From Cyclobacterium jeungdonense (GTDB lineage: Bacteria; Bacteroidota; Bacteroidia; Cytophagales; Cyclobacteriaceae): DNA of 64,000 nt. Numbering within the stretch: the stretch's first letter is position 1; each line of letters opens with the position of its first letter. Below are positions 44,399 to 54,422 of this stretch, one piece after another. The position numbers and the translations under genes are program-made. The stretch lies in the NCBI RefSeq assembly GCF_010994275.1, contig NZ_WMCD01000003.1, positions 1 through 64,000 on the forward strand. The letters are read 5' to 3'. The notes under the pieces are model-generated. The model was not told the DNA's origin, ran no database searches, and saw only the letters and a list, made by a program, of their open reading frames with translations.

Positions 44399-47300
44399 AT
44401 GAAAAAAAGTTTACTAGTATTCTTCCTGGCCCTCTTTGCGATACAAGGGATGGCTCAGGAACGAACGGTCACTGGGACCGTGACTGATGCAGACGCCGAT
44501 GCTCCATTACCGGGCGTCAGTATATTGATTAAAGGAACTAATACTGGGACCATTACTGATATTGATGGTCAGTATAGTATTAGTGTACCTGATGCGCAAT
44601 CCGTGTTAGTGTTTTCTTACCTGGGATATGCCTCTCAGGAGAGATTAGTTGGTAACAACACAGAGATTAACGTATCCTTGTCCTCCGAGTTGGAGGCCTT
44701 ATCGGAAGTGGTGGTAACCGCCTTCGGTCTGGAAAGGGAAAAGAAAGCACTAACGTATACCGTACAGGATGTAAGTACGCAGGAACTCTCTGAAGCAAGG
44801 GAGTTGAATGTGATGAACTCACTTTCCGGTAAAGTAGCCGGGTTGTCCATCAACCGCTCTGGTAGTGGTGTGGGTGGAGGCACTCGGGTGGTTTTGAGAG
44901 GAAACCGATCTATTAGTGGAGACAGCCAGCCCCTGTATATTGTGGATGGTGTGCCTGCGGATGGAATCGAAAACCTTAACCCGGATGATATCGAAAGCAT
45001 AAACGTATTGAAAGGACCAAATGCCGCCGCTCTTTACGGTAGCCGGGCAAACAACGGTGCGATCGTGGTGAATACCAAAAGGGGGCGCGAAGGCGGCTTT
45101 CAGGTGAGCGTAAACACCTCGTACATGTTTGACCAGCCGCTGATTTTGGCCAATTTCCAAAACATATACGGTCAGGGAAGTAACGGTAATTATGCTCCAG
45201 GATCCGAGTTTTCCTGGGGACCCAGAATGGATGGATCCTCTGTAGCCCACTGGTCTCCGGACCCAAACAGGCCTCAGGACACGTATTCCTTTTCCCCACA
45301 GCCGGATAATATCAGTGATTTTTATCAGACCGGCCATACGTTGGCGACTACGCTGGCCATTAGCGGTGGAAATGAGAGAAATCAAACTTATTTCTCTTAT
45401 ACCTACACAGATGCTGCAGGTGTAGTTCCTGGAAACGAGTTGGGCAGACACAGCATAAACCTGCGTTTGACCAATAAATTATCGGAGAAGTTAACGCTTG
45501 ACTCAAAAGTCAACTACATCCGCCAAGACATTGATAACCAATTGGCGCAAGGTGAGAACTTTTCGAACCCCAACCGGCATATCATGAGAATGCCTCGAAA
45601 CATTACAACAGAGGATTTTGCCAGGTTCGAATATATAAACTCAGCGGGTTTGTTACGACAAAATTACTTCAATCCGGGTTCCAATGGCGGTGCCAATCCT
45701 TATTGGACCGTCAACCGCAACCTGAGAAAGAACACTGCCGACCGGGTAGTGGCCTTTTCTTCATTGAGCTACCAAATGGCGGAGGGGCTGACCATTTTGG
45801 CTAGGGCTGCCTTAGATCGTTCCTTTGGTACCAGCGAAGAGAAACTGTATAATGATAGTTACATCATTGCTCAGAACGGAAGGTTTTCTGTCGGTCAGTC
45901 TGAGGATATGGAAATAAACACCGACTTCCTGATCAGCTATGAGAAATCCTTAAGTGATGATTGGTATTTTAATATTAATGCCGGAGGAAATAGTCGGATC
46001 AACAGAAACTCCAGTCTGAGCTCCAACACGGGCCAGAACATGGTTGTCCCCAACTTTTTTGCGTTGAGCAACACTCAACAGGTAGTTTCTAATCATGGGG
46101 TCGGTTCTCCTAAGGACGTGAATTCATTGTATTCTTTTGCACAAATAGCCTGGAAAAACGCCATCTTCCTGGACATAACTGCCAGAAATGACTGGTCTTC
46201 TACCCTGCCTAAGGACAATTGGTCCTTCTTTTATCCCTCGGTAGGTTTGAATGCGGTAGTATCTGATTTGGTAGAATTTCCCGAGTGGTTCACCTTTGCC
46301 AAAGTAAGGGGTTCCTTTGCGGAGGTTGGTAACGATACCAGTCCCTATCAGCTTCAGCGTACAGCTGCTTTCGCCGCAGGGGGGCTTGGAGGCTATCTCT
46401 CTCTAAGTACTACCCTTCCTAACGAAAATTTGCTACCGGAAACGACGCAATCAATTGAATTGGGTGGTGACTTCCGATTTGTGAATAATCGTCTGGGCCT
46501 TGACTTCACCTATTATAAAACCAACTCATTTAACCAGTTGTTTACAGTAGCCTTGCCGGTAGGTTCAGGCGCGTCCAGCTTCTTCACCAACGGTGGGGAT
46601 GTACAAAACGAAGGTATAGAGGTGATATTGAACCTAACTCCGATCCGAAGAGCTGGTTTTAACTGGAACATTACGGCAAACTTTGCCCGCAACATTTCCA
46701 TGGTTAACGAGATCAATGATCAACGCCCCAGCATCGTAGTAGGAGGAGACTTCCTGAGACAATTCAGAGTAGAAGAAGGCAAACCGTTTGGGGAAGTTTA
46801 TTCCCGCGGGTATCTAAGAGACGATCAGGGTCGGGTAATTGTTGGCGACAATGGTGTTCCCCGAACCACTCCCGGATTTACCGTACGGGTAGCGAATTAC
46901 AATCCTATTTGGCTGGGTGGAATTCAGAATTCGTTCAATTACAAGAATTTCCGTGCTAATTTCACCATTGACTTCCGTCAGGGAGGTAGCATTGCTTCCC
47001 TTACCAACGCGATTATTTATGCAGATGGTATGACTGAAGAAACCTTGCAGGGAAGAGATGGAGGACTGGTATTCGGTGAAAACTTTATGGAACACGAAAC
47101 GGCAGTTAGAGAAACAGAAGATGGTACGTTTGTACCGAATGATATTGAGACCACTGCAGAGCTGTTTTGGGTAAATATGGGGGGTAGAAATGCGCCGATT
47201 GGAGAAGTATTTTCCTATTCAGCCACTAATGTTCGAATGCGAGAGGCAGTGATAGGTTACACCATACCTGCTGCAAAACTGGAACGGCTGCCCTTAAATA

Positions 47301-47467
47301 GCGTCACCGTCAACTTTGTGGCCCGGAACCTGTTTTTCTTCTTGAATGAAGCTAAAAACATTGACCCGGATGTGACGGTTGGAACTTCAGCAGCTGCGCA
47401 AGGATTTGATTCCTTTGGGCCTCCGACGGCAAGATCCTTTGGTTTTAATGTTAGTTTAGGATTTTAA
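44399..47467 (+). CDS. SusC/RagA-family TonB-linked outer membrane transporter
   Basis: Outer-membrane importer (1022 aa from ATG 44399; signal MKKSLLVFFLALFAIQGMA). A carboxypeptidase-like regulatory domain comes first (TGTVTDADADAPLPGVSI), then a plug (VVTAFGLEREKKALTYTVQ, ALYGSRANNGAIVVNTKRG) and a 22-strand barrel ending FGFNVSLGF, with the terminal Phe typical of barrels. It works with the SusD-like lipoprotein encoded 11 bp downstream to import large nutrients via TonB. Substrate unknown; the locus has no glycoside hydrolase or anti-sigma pair, and the flanking amidohydrolase cassettes suggest an amide or acylated compound. Confidence 0.97.
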   Translation: MKKSLLVFFLALFAIQGMAQERTVTGTVTDADADAPLPGVSILIKGTNTGTITDIDGQYSISVPDAQSVLVFSYLGYASQERLVGNNTEINVSLSSELEALSEVVVTAFGLEREKKALTYTVQDVSTQELSEARELNVMNSLSGKVAGLSINRSGSGVGGGTRVVLRGNRSISGDSQPLYIVDGVPADGIENLNPDDIESINVLKGPNAAALYGSRANNGAIVVNTKRGREGGFQVSVNTSYMFDQPLILANFQNIYGQGSNGNYAPGSEFSWGPRMDGSSVAHWSPDPNRPQDTYSFSPQPDNISDFYQTGHTLATTLAISGGNERNQTYFSYTYTDAAGVVPGNELGRHSINLRLTNKLSEKLTLDSKVNYIRQDIDNQLAQGENFSNPNRHIMRMPRNITTEDFARFEYINSAGLLRQNYFNPGSNGGANPYWTVNRNLRKNTADRVVAFSSLSYQMAEGLTILARAALDRSFGTSEEKLYNDSYIIAQNGRFSVGQSEDMEINTDFLISYEKSLSDDWYFNINAGGNSRINRNSSLSSNTGQNMVVPNFFALSNTQQVVSNHGVGSPKDVNSLYSFAQIAWKNAIFLDITARNDWSSTLPKDNWSFFYPSVGLNAVVSDLVEFPEWFTFAKVRGSFAEVGNDTSPYQLQRTAAFAAGGLGGYLSLSTTLPNENLLPETTQSIELGGDFRFVNNRLGLDFTYYKTNSFNQLFTVALPVGSGASSFFTNGGDVQNEGIEVILNLTPIRRAGFNWNITANFARNISMVNEINDQRPSIVVGGDFLRQFRVEEGKPFGEVYSRGYLRDDQGRVIVGDNGVPRTTPGFTVRVANYNPIWLGGIQNSFNYKNFRANFTIDFRQGGSIASLTNAIIYADGMTEETLQGRDGGLVFGENFMEHETAVRETEDGTFVPNDIETTAELFWVNMGGRNAPIGEVFSYSATNVRMREAVIGYTIPAAKLERLPLNSVTVNFVARNLFFFLNEAKNIDPDVTVGTSAAAQGFDSFGPPTARSFGFNVSLGF

Positions 47468-47478
47468 AAATAGTAACG

Positions 47479-49101
47479 ATGATAAAAATATCTAATATAG
47501 CGATGGGTTTATCCCTTACAGCGTTGACATTCGGCGCTTGTACGGAAAACTTTGAAGAGTTGAACACCCAACCCAATGCGATCGTAGCGTCAAACCTGGA
47601 CATTGGACTTTTGGGACAGGCCTTTGCCAATGCTCAGGGTAGAGCCATGTATCTGGCGCCTGGAGGAGGTACCTCGGGATTCCAGATTGCACAAAGTTTA
47701 TTTGGTGATTTGTACTCGCAATACTTTGCCACCACTCAGGTAAACTTTGACTCAGACCGCCATGTTCAAGTAGGTGGTTGGTCTAACGCGGCCTGGAATT
47801 ATTTCTATGGTCAAGCCGCCCCAGTGATTCAGTTTGTAGAAGAATTTACAGAGGAAAACGAACTTCCCCTGGAGAATGCCTTTATTAAAGTCTGGAAGGT
47901 GCAGGCATATCATCGTATATCCGATTATTGGGGACCTATTATTTATTCCTCCTTCGGAAACGGTGAGACCGTCGTTCCTTACGATTCTCAGGAGGAAGTG
48001 TACCGGGACTTTTTCACCGTTTTGGATGAAGCAGTTGCGGTATTAAAGCAAAACTCCGGTAGAAGTGCCTTCGTAGGACATGACCAGATGTTTGGTGGCT
48101 CCGCGGATAAATGGTTGACCTATGCTAATTCGCTTAGGTTGCGATTGGCCATGCGCGTGAAATATGTTGATCCGGCTCTTTCCAAGGCAGAAGCAGAAAA
48201 AGCAGTAGCTGATGGTGTAATGGATTCCAATGATGACAGCGCATTTATCCAAACTACCGTTCAATCTAGAAATCCGTATTGGATTATTACGAACTGGGGT
48301 GAATTCCGAATGAGCGCCTTAATGGAAAGTGTCATGGTAGGCTACGAAGATCCCCGTACTGGCGTTTACTTCAGCGAGACGGTGGATTATCAAAATACCG
48401 GCCAGGGCGAACCTTATCAGGGATTGCGAAACGGACTGTCTCGTGAAGATCTGGGGCAAACCGGTTGGAATGATGCGTACTCTGATATGGGTGTAATTTT
48501 CCTTAATGAAGGAAGAGGTGGAAGTGCAGCCGGAGAGCCATGGAGAGTTATTAGTGCTGCTGAGGTCCAATTTTTGTTGGCCGAAGGAGCATTGGAAGGC
48601 TGGGCCATGGGTGGATCCGCGCAGGAATACTACGAAAAAGGAATAGAATTGTCTATGTCTGAGCCCCGAATTGGCGCAGATGCAGCAGGCATTCAGGCCT
48701 ATATCAACAGCAGCAAGACACCTGCGGCTGTAACGTTTCCAAACAATCCGGATTGGAATCTTGATCCCAATTCGAACGTTCCTGTAGCCTTTATGACAAA
48801 CGGCACCAAAGAGCAACAGTTGGAGCAGATTGGCACGCAAAAGTGGGTTGCGATCTATCCTGATGGATGGGAAGCCTGGGCTGAGCTTAGAAGGTTGAAT
48901 TATCCCACTCCGTATCCGCGCCTTAATTCGGATAATGAAGATGTTCCAAGGGACGTGGTGATGCCTAGACTGATCTTTGTTCAAGGAGAATTCGATAACA
49001 ATAACGAAGCCGTTACGGCTGCTGAACAGCTTCCTGAATTGACTAGTAGGGGAGGTAACAGCAATGGAACCAAGCTTTGGTGGGATGCAAAACCCGAGTA
49101 A
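47479..49101 (+). CDS. SusD/RagB-family nutrient-binding lipoprotein
   Basis: Surface substrate-binding partner of the SusC-like porin (540 aa, SusD/RagB fold, SusD-like 2 type). The signal ends LTALTFGAC (Cys near residue 21). The helical TPR-type scaffold is visible in WKVQAYHRISDYWGPI, DKWLTYANSLRLRLAMRV and AAEVQFLLAEGALEGW, and the end TQKWVAIYPDGWEAWAELRR is diagnostic. It follows susC at 11 bp and is closed by a strong terminator. Confidence 0.96.
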   Translation: MIKISNIAMGLSLTALTFGACTENFEELNTQPNAIVASNLDIGLLGQAFANAQGRAMYLAPGGGTSGFQIAQSLFGDLYSQYFATTQVNFDSDRHVQVGGWSNAAWNYFYGQAAPVIQFVEEFTEENELPLENAFIKVWKVQAYHRISDYWGPIIYSSFGNGETVVPYDSQEEVYRDFFTVLDEAVAVLKQNSGRSAFVGHDQMFGGSADKWLTYANSLRLRLAMRVKYVDPALSKAEAEKAVADGVMDSNDDSAFIQTTVQSRNPYWIITNWGEFRMSALMESVMVGYEDPRTGVYFSETVDYQNTGQGEPYQGLRNGLSREDLGQTGWNDAYSDMGVIFLNEGRGGSAAGEPWRVISAAEVQFLLAEGALEGWAMGGSAQEYYEKGIELSMSEPRIGADAAGIQAYINSSKTPAAVTFPNNPDWNLDPNSNVPVAFMTNGTKEQQLEQIGTQKWVAIYPDGWEAWAELRRLNYPTPYPRLNSDNEDVPRDVVMPRLIFVQGEFDNNNEAVTAAEQLPELTSRGGNSNGTKLWWDAKPE

Positions 49102-49130
49102 TTTCCTTTATTAATCTTATTTATATACCT

Positions 49131-49160
49131 AAAAAAGTGCCGTCATTTCGGCACTTTTTT
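49131..49160 (+). terminator. Terminator after the susC/susD pair
   Basis: A 12-bp stem AAAAAAGTGCCG (49131-49142) with CGGCACTTTTTT (49149-49160), loop of 6 nt. The stem ends in six T, a classical Rho-independent terminator about 30 bp after the SusD stop. Confidence 0.9.
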
Positions 49161-49183
49161 AGTTTATTTTTAATTCATTAATT

Positions 49184-52100
49184 ATGTCACGTCAATACCG
49201 ATTTCTCTATTGGATTCTTGTTTTGTTTCTCGGAACATCCTGTAAACCAGAAAATCCCGATGCGGTATTTACCGAATTGAAATCAAGAAAAACCGGGATC
49301 GATTTCAAAAACCTGGTACGCGAGTCCGATGCCTTTAATGTGTTGACCTACGGGTATTTCTACCAGGGCGGCGGCGTTGCCGTTGGAGATATTAACGAGG
49401 ATGGATTGCCGGATATTTACTTTACGGGAAACATGATGGCCAGTAAATTGTATCTGAATCAAGGCAATTTTGAGTTTGAAGACATTACAGCGTCTGCGGG
49501 TGTGGCTGCAGCCGGTCTTTGGAATACGGGTACTACCATGGCCGATGTCAATGGGGATGGCTTGTTGGATATTTATGTTTGCCGGTCCGCCGCTAATGAT
49601 CCCAATAACCGGAGAAACCTGCTTTTTATTAACCAGGGAGACTTGACTTTTCGGGAAGTTGCTGCAGATTTCGGATTGGATGATCCCGGTTATTCAACCC
49701 AGGCTTCGTTTTTTGATTACGATAATGATGGCGATCTGGATCTGTTCCTTTTGAACCATTCCACGCAAGAATATGCCGGATTTAGCAGAATTGACGGTTC
49801 CTTTAAGCGAAAAACCGGTGAATATCTTGGCGATAAGCTATACCGGAATGACGAGGGGATATTCGTTAATGTAACCAAGGAAAGCGGTATTATTGATAAC
49901 GTACTTGGATTTGGCCTTGCGGTGACGGTCAGTGACCTAAATGACGATGGCTGGCTGGATATCTACGTGAGCAACGATTACAACGAGGAGGATTACCTGT
50001 ATTACAACCAACAGGACGGCACTTTTAAAGAAAGAATCAGGGAACACATGGGGCATGTGTCGCTTTTTTCCATGGGAGCCGATGCGGCCGACCTGAACAA
50101 TGACCTCCTTCCGGATGTGCTTACCATGGATATGATGCCGGAATTTAATTTTAACCAGAAATCCATGTTGGGACCCGAAAATTACGATAAATACCGGGAA
50201 CTATTAAACAAAGGCTTTCATGCCCAGTCCATGCGAAACATGTTGCAACTCAATCAGGGGGATGGACAGTTTGTTGAACTAGGCCACTATGCAGGGATAG
50301 CGCATACAGATTGGAGTTGGGCGGTCCTCGCAGCGGATTTTGATAACGATGGCTGGAAGGACATTTTTATAAGTAACGGCTACGCCAGAAACTATCTGGA
50401 TATGGATTTTTTAAACTATATGGTAAGTGAACGGATCAAAACCAATCAAACCGGAAAGGAAGAAGCGTTAATTGAATTGATTGATAAAATGCCCCCCATC
50501 TATGTCCAAAATTATTTGTATCAGAATCAAGGGGATTTGACATTTATAAACAGGGCGGGAGATTGGGGGCTTCATCAGGAAACCGTATCCAACGCCGCCG
50601 CCTATGCCGACCTGGATGGAGATGGCGACCTGGATCTGATTGTTTGCCATACAAACGATCCGGTGAGCATTTACCGAAATAATAGTGAAAGGCTTTTTGA
50701 AAACGCTTTCCTGAAAGTGAAATTGGAAGGGGACAACCAGAATACCAGTGGGATTGGTGCTAAAGTCAGGGTTTATGCTGGTGATATACATTGGCAGCAG
50801 GAAATGATACCTACCAGAGGTTACCAATCGTCAGTTGACCATGAGCTCGTTTTTGGTCTGGGGCATACTGATCAGATCGATAGCCTGGAAGTATGGTGGC
50901 CAGGTGGAGGATATCAGGTACTTCGTGATCTGGCCGTGAACCAGACTATTCAGCTGGATCAGGAAGCGTCTAAGGAAGCCACGTTTGTTGTTGATGAGAC
51001 GTCGGAAGTCTTATTTGAGGAGTTGGAAGATGCTCTTGGGCTGGATTTTGTACACCGCGAAAGTTCTTTTCTGGATTTTAGCCAGGACCGGTTAATGCCG
51101 AATACTATGGGGTCCATTGGACCAAAAATGGCGGCTGCAGATGTGAATGGCGACGGTCTTCAGGATTTATTTATCGGGGGCGGGAAGAACCAGGCTGGTA
51201 AACTATTCATCCAGAACAATACCGGACGTTTTTATGAATCTCCACAGCCTGCTCTGCAGGCTGATAGTTTGTCTATAGATACTGATGCTGTTTGGCTTGA
51301 TGCCAATGCGGATGGGTCTCCTGATTTGTATGTGGTAAGTGGCGGAGCTGATTTTCCGGAGTCCAACCCCGCATACCAGGATAGGCTATATCTGAACGAT
51401 GGTAAGGGGCTTTTGGTGCGGGATAAAGGTGCTCTTCCAGAGATGAGGGTAAGTGGCAGTGCTGTGGCCATTGCCGATATCAATGGAGATGGTTTGGAGG
51501 ATTTGTTTGTTGGAGGCAGGTATTTACCTGGAAAATACCCGGAACCACCCCGCAGTTTTTTGCTGCTCAATGATGGAAATGGACAATTCATGGATGCTAC
51601 CCTTGATTACAATCGGGATTTGCTGGCTCCCGGGCTGGTTAGCGCTGTTCAGTTTGCAGATACCGATGGAGATGGTCATCTAGAGTTGATCCTCATCGGA
51701 GAGTGGATGGGGATCCGCATTTACAAAAATCAAAACGGTAGTTTGGAGCTAATTAGCGGGGAAATGACTGAACAGACCAAAGGCTGGTGGTTGCACCTTT
51801 CTGTATTAGATCTGGATGAGGATGGAGACCTGGATATAGTAGCTGGTAATTATGGGCAGAATACGGTTTATCAGGCTGACCGTAATCACCCGCTGCAGGT
51901 GGTTTTTAAGGATTTTGATAATAATGGCCGGGTGGATCCATTGTTGACCTATTATAAAGCCGATACGAATTCCTTCGCTTTTAGCAGAGATGAACTCATC
52001 GGACAGTTACCTATGATGAAAGGTGAATTTGCGGATTACCGCTCTTTTGCCAAAGCGAGCGTGGCTGAGATTTTTGCGAAGCTGGAATTAGCGGATGCGG

Positions 52101-52489
52101 ATACCCTGCTAACGCATCAGTTGCAATCGCTGCTACTGGAAAACGACGGTAAGGGTCAATTTACCATTCAACCGCTTCCGGCAGCCGCTCAGTTTTCTCC
52201 GCTCTACGCCGCTGAGACGGGTCGATTACCGGGTAAGGGAAAGCCTATCCTATTGACGGGCGGTAATCTAAGTAAAACTCGAGTAAGTACTGGAAGGCTG
52301 GATTCTAATCCGGGATTTATCTTTGTCATGGAGGAATCTGGAGCCTGGCAGGTACTGCCCCAGGCAAAGACAGGACTACATATTCCCGGAGAAGTCAGGG
52401 ATATAAAGGAACTGGAAGTGCAGGGGAAAAAGTACTACGTCTTTGCTCAGAATGATGGTAAATTGCGGGTCTTTAAGGCCAAGGATTAA
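49184..52489 (+). CDS. FG-GAP/VCBS repeat lipoprotein with ASPIC/UnbV domain
   Basis: 1101-residue exported lipoprotein (signal ending VLFLGTSC, Cys near residue 20). Many calcium-binding FG-GAP-type motifs are present: DINEDGLPDIYF, DVNGDGLLDIYV, DYDNDGDLDLFL, DLNDDGWLDIYV, DLDGDGDLDLIV, DVNGDGLQDLFI and DLDEDGDLDIVA. They indicate two beta-propellers around an ASPIC/UnbV domain (VDHELVFGLGHTDQIDSLEV, about residues 545-570). Such proteins are frequent companions of SusC/SusD loci in Bacteroidota, probably binding substrate at the surface. Function by family only. Confidence 0.9.
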   Translation: MSRQYRFLYWILVLFLGTSCKPENPDAVFTELKSRKTGIDFKNLVRESDAFNVLTYGYFYQGGGVAVGDINEDGLPDIYFTGNMMASKLYLNQGNFEFEDITASAGVAAAGLWNTGTTMADVNGDGLLDIYVCRSAANDPNNRRNLLFINQGDLTFREVAADFGLDDPGYSTQASFFDYDNDGDLDLFLLNHSTQEYAGFSRIDGSFKRKTGEYLGDKLYRNDEGIFVNVTKESGIIDNVLGFGLAVTVSDLNDDGWLDIYVSNDYNEEDYLYYNQQDGTFKERIREHMGHVSLFSMGADAADLNNDLLPDVLTMDMMPEFNFNQKSMLGPENYDKYRELLNKGFHAQSMRNMLQLNQGDGQFVELGHYAGIAHTDWSWAVLAADFDNDGWKDIFISNGYARNYLDMDFLNYMVSERIKTNQTGKEEALIELIDKMPPIYVQNYLYQNQGDLTFINRAGDWGLHQETVSNAAAYADLDGDGDLDLIVCHTNDPVSIYRNNSERLFENAFLKVKLEGDNQNTSGIGAKVRVYAGDIHWQQEMIPTRGYQSSVDHELVFGLGHTDQIDSLEVWWPGGGYQVLRDLAVNQTIQLDQEASKEATFVVDETSEVLFEELEDALGLDFVHRESSFLDFSQDRLMPNTMGSIGPKMAAADVNGDGLQDLFIGGGKNQAGKLFIQNNTGRFYESPQPALQADSLSIDTDAVWLDANADGSPDLYVVSGGADFPESNPAYQDRLYLNDGKGLLVRDKGALPEMRVSGSAVAIADINGDGLEDLFVGGRYLPGKYPEPPRSFLLLNDGNGQFMDATLDYNRDLLAPGLVSAVQFADTDGDGHLELILIGEWMGIRIYKNQNGSLELISGEMTEQTKGWWLHLSVLDLDEDGDLDIVAGNYGQNTVYQADRNHPLQVVFKDFDNNGRVDPLLTYYKADTNSFAFSRDELIGQLPMMKGEFADYRSFAKASVAEIFAKLELADADTLLTHQLQSLLLENDGKGQFTIQPLPAAAQFSPLYAAETGRLPGKGKPILLTGGNLSKTRVSTGRLDSNPGFIFVMEESGAWQVLPQAKTGLHIPGEVRDIKELEVQGKKYYVFAQNDGKLRVFKAKD

Positions 52490-52503
52490 TACTTTGTTAA
52501 TAA

Positions 52504-52540
52504 CTTCCCCAAAGTTTAGAACTTTGGGGAAGCTTATTTT
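52504..52540 (+). terminator. Terminator after the FG-GAP gene
   Basis: A 12-bp stem CTTCCCCAAAGT (52504-52515) with ACTTTGGGGAAG (52521-52532), 5-nt loop, then CTTATTTT on the plus strand. It separates the gene from the convergent symporter gene. Confidence 0.85.
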
Positions 52541-52556
52541 AATGGGAACGTTTGGT

Positions 52557-53639
52557 TTATTCTTTCGGTGGTTTTCGGTGCCAGTAAGAAGCCAGTACCG
52601 AGCCTGTAATATTCATCAAGGGGCCGAAAACTGCTGGTGCGAGACCTACGGTGGCAATTTTGCCCATTTCCTTCGCCAGTCCGGAAGCCAGGCCCCCATT
52701 TTGCATCCCCACTTCCAGGGCTACCGTCCGGGCATCTCTTTCGGATAGGCCCAGCCATGAACTGAACCAAAAACCCAGGTTATAACCCATTACATTATGG
52801 ATAAACACCAAAAGGATCAAGAGTCCGCCGATATCCAGTAAGCTGTCCCGGCCTGCGGCTGTGATGATGACAATAATGACACCTATACCGATCATGGAAA
52901 CCAGCGGCATGGCATCGTCCAGCCATTTGGCCTTCCCGCTGAGAAAGCGGTTGAACACCAAGCCTGCACCAATTGGGATTATGACCATTTTAATAATGCT
53001 CCACATCATGTCCAGGACATCTATGGCCACAAATTCTCCGGCCAAAAATTTCATTAATAAGGGAGTCATAATAGGTGCAAGCAGGGTAGAAATAGCGGTA
53101 ATGGTAATGGACAGGGCCAGATTGGCTTTCGCCAGGTAACTCATAACGTTGGATGCTAATCCACTGGGTGAGCTTCCGATTAGGATTAGACCGGCGGCTA
53201 TTTCCGGGGGGAAATTACTTAAGCTTGCCAGAATAAATCCCAGCACTGGCATGATGGTAAATTGGCATAGCAACCCTACAAATACCCCTTTGGGCATTTT
53301 GACAACGCCTGCAAAGTCCTTTATGGACATGGAAGTCCCCATTCCGAACATGATTATCTGAATCAATGGGGTGATCAGGTTGCTGTAGGCATAGCCATTA
53401 TATTCTACGAAGTAATAGGGGTAATACATGGCCGCCGTCACTCCTGCAAAAATCATGGTGGTATAGGTATACCCTTTCAATTGGTTGAATCCGCGAAAAC
53501 CTATGCCCAGGAATGCAAAAAAGAGGATCAGCAGGGGACCTGCCGAGTCGATTTTGCCCGATAAAATTAAGACGAAAACCAGGAGCAGGCATATGAGACC
53601 TGCTCCAATCAGGTACTTAAAAATACGTTCTTTTTTCAA
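52557..53639 (-). CDS. Bile acid:sodium symporter family protein
   Basis: BASS-family secondary transporter (360 aa, about 10 helices) that uses sodium to import organic anions such as bile acids, pantoate or oxo-acids. Family motifs: MFGMGTSMSIKDF, PVLGFILASLSNFPPEIAAGLILIG with the conserved GSSPSGLASNVMSYLAKANLALSIT stretch nearby, and VALEVGMQNGGLASGLAKEM near the C-terminus. It starts 40 bp after the RidA gene on the same strand, an arrangement suggesting uptake of the oxo-acid that RidA produces. Confidence 0.93.
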   Translation of the reverse strand: MKKERIFKYLIGAGLICLLLVFVLILSGKIDSAGPLLILFFAFLGIGFRGFNQLKGYTYTTMIFAGVTAAMYYPYYFVEYNGYAYSNLITPLIQIIMFGMGTSMSIKDFAGVVKMPKGVFVGLLCQFTIMPVLGFILASLSNFPPEIAAGLILIGSSPSGLASNVMSYLAKANLALSITITAISTLLAPIMTPLLMKFLAGEFVAIDVLDMMWSIIKMVIIPIGAGLVFNRFLSGKAKWLDDAMPLVSMIGIGVIIVIITAAGRDSLLDIGGLLILLVFIHNVMGYNLGFWFSSWLGLSERDARTVALEVGMQNGGLASGLAKEMGKIATVGLAPAVFGPLMNITGSVLASYWHRKPPKE

Positions 53640-53679
53640 GGGGAGACGATTTTGGGTTATTTTGGGAAAATTATTTTAG

Positions 53680-54141
53680 TTAAATGTAGGCGATGCAGTC
53701 CATTTCCACCAGAGAATCCCCTGGAACACCTCCGTAGGTAGCTACAGTGGTCCTTACTGGAGGTTTGCTACCAAATCTTCCTCTAAATACTTCGTTCATT
53801 CCCTTGTAATCGCTCAGGTCATGCAGATACACATTTACTTTCAATACCTTTTCCATGGAACTTCCGGCTTTTACGAGTTCTTTTTCGAGTTCTTTCAGTA
53901 CATGGTCGGTGTGAGCCTTGATATCGCCTTCAAAATGAGCACCTTTTCCGGCGATATACACCGTATTACCCATTTTGGTAGCACCGGAGAACAAAGGCAC
54001 GTCTTGTTCGTCCTGTATGCTAAACACCTCTTTTTCCGGGGTGCTTTCAGTATTAGCTTGCGCAACCGTTCCAATGCCGGCAATTCCAGCCAGGGAAGCG
54101 AATAGCTTTTTCAGTGTTGTTCTTCTTTTTAGTTTTTCCAT
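53680..54141 (-). CDS. Exported RidA-family protein paired with a symporter
   Basis: 153-residue RidA paralog with an N-terminal Tat-like or weak Sec signal (KRRTTLKKLFASLAGIAGIG). The domain has NTVYIAGKGAHF, KVLKVNVYLHDLSD and the catalytic-Arg region KPPVRTTVATYGGVPGD, ending EMDCIAYI. ATG 54141 is preferred to the upstream frame reaching 54216, which is hydrophilic and AT-rich. First gene of a two-gene unit with the BASS symporter. It differs considerably from the cassette RidA proteins. Confidence 0.85.
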   Translation of the reverse strand: MEKLKRRTTLKKLFASLAGIAGIGTVAQANTESTPEKEVFSIQDEQDVPLFSGATKMGNTVYIAGKGAHFEGDIKAHTDHVLKELEKELVKAGSSMEKVLKVNVYLHDLSDYKGMNEVFRGRFGSKPPVRTTVATYGGVPGDSLVEMDCIAYI

Positions 54142-54422
54142 GAGTTGAATTTGGGAATTGATTTTTGTGTAAACAATAAAACCATGGAATATATGGTAAT
54201 AAATTTTTTTCTCCAAATGGTTTACAGCCTATCCATCCAGATACCAACCTGCTTACGAGGTATGAATCAATAGGCCAGGTGTAAGTTCTGCGGATACACC
54301 AGGAAAGGTTCTGATTTGATAAAAATAATCCTTATATTTTGTGTGATTAATCCAGTGAAAAATCGGGTCGGTCTTATTTTCTTTATAATAGATCAATTGA
54401 AACTATTAATTTTGCTTAATTA

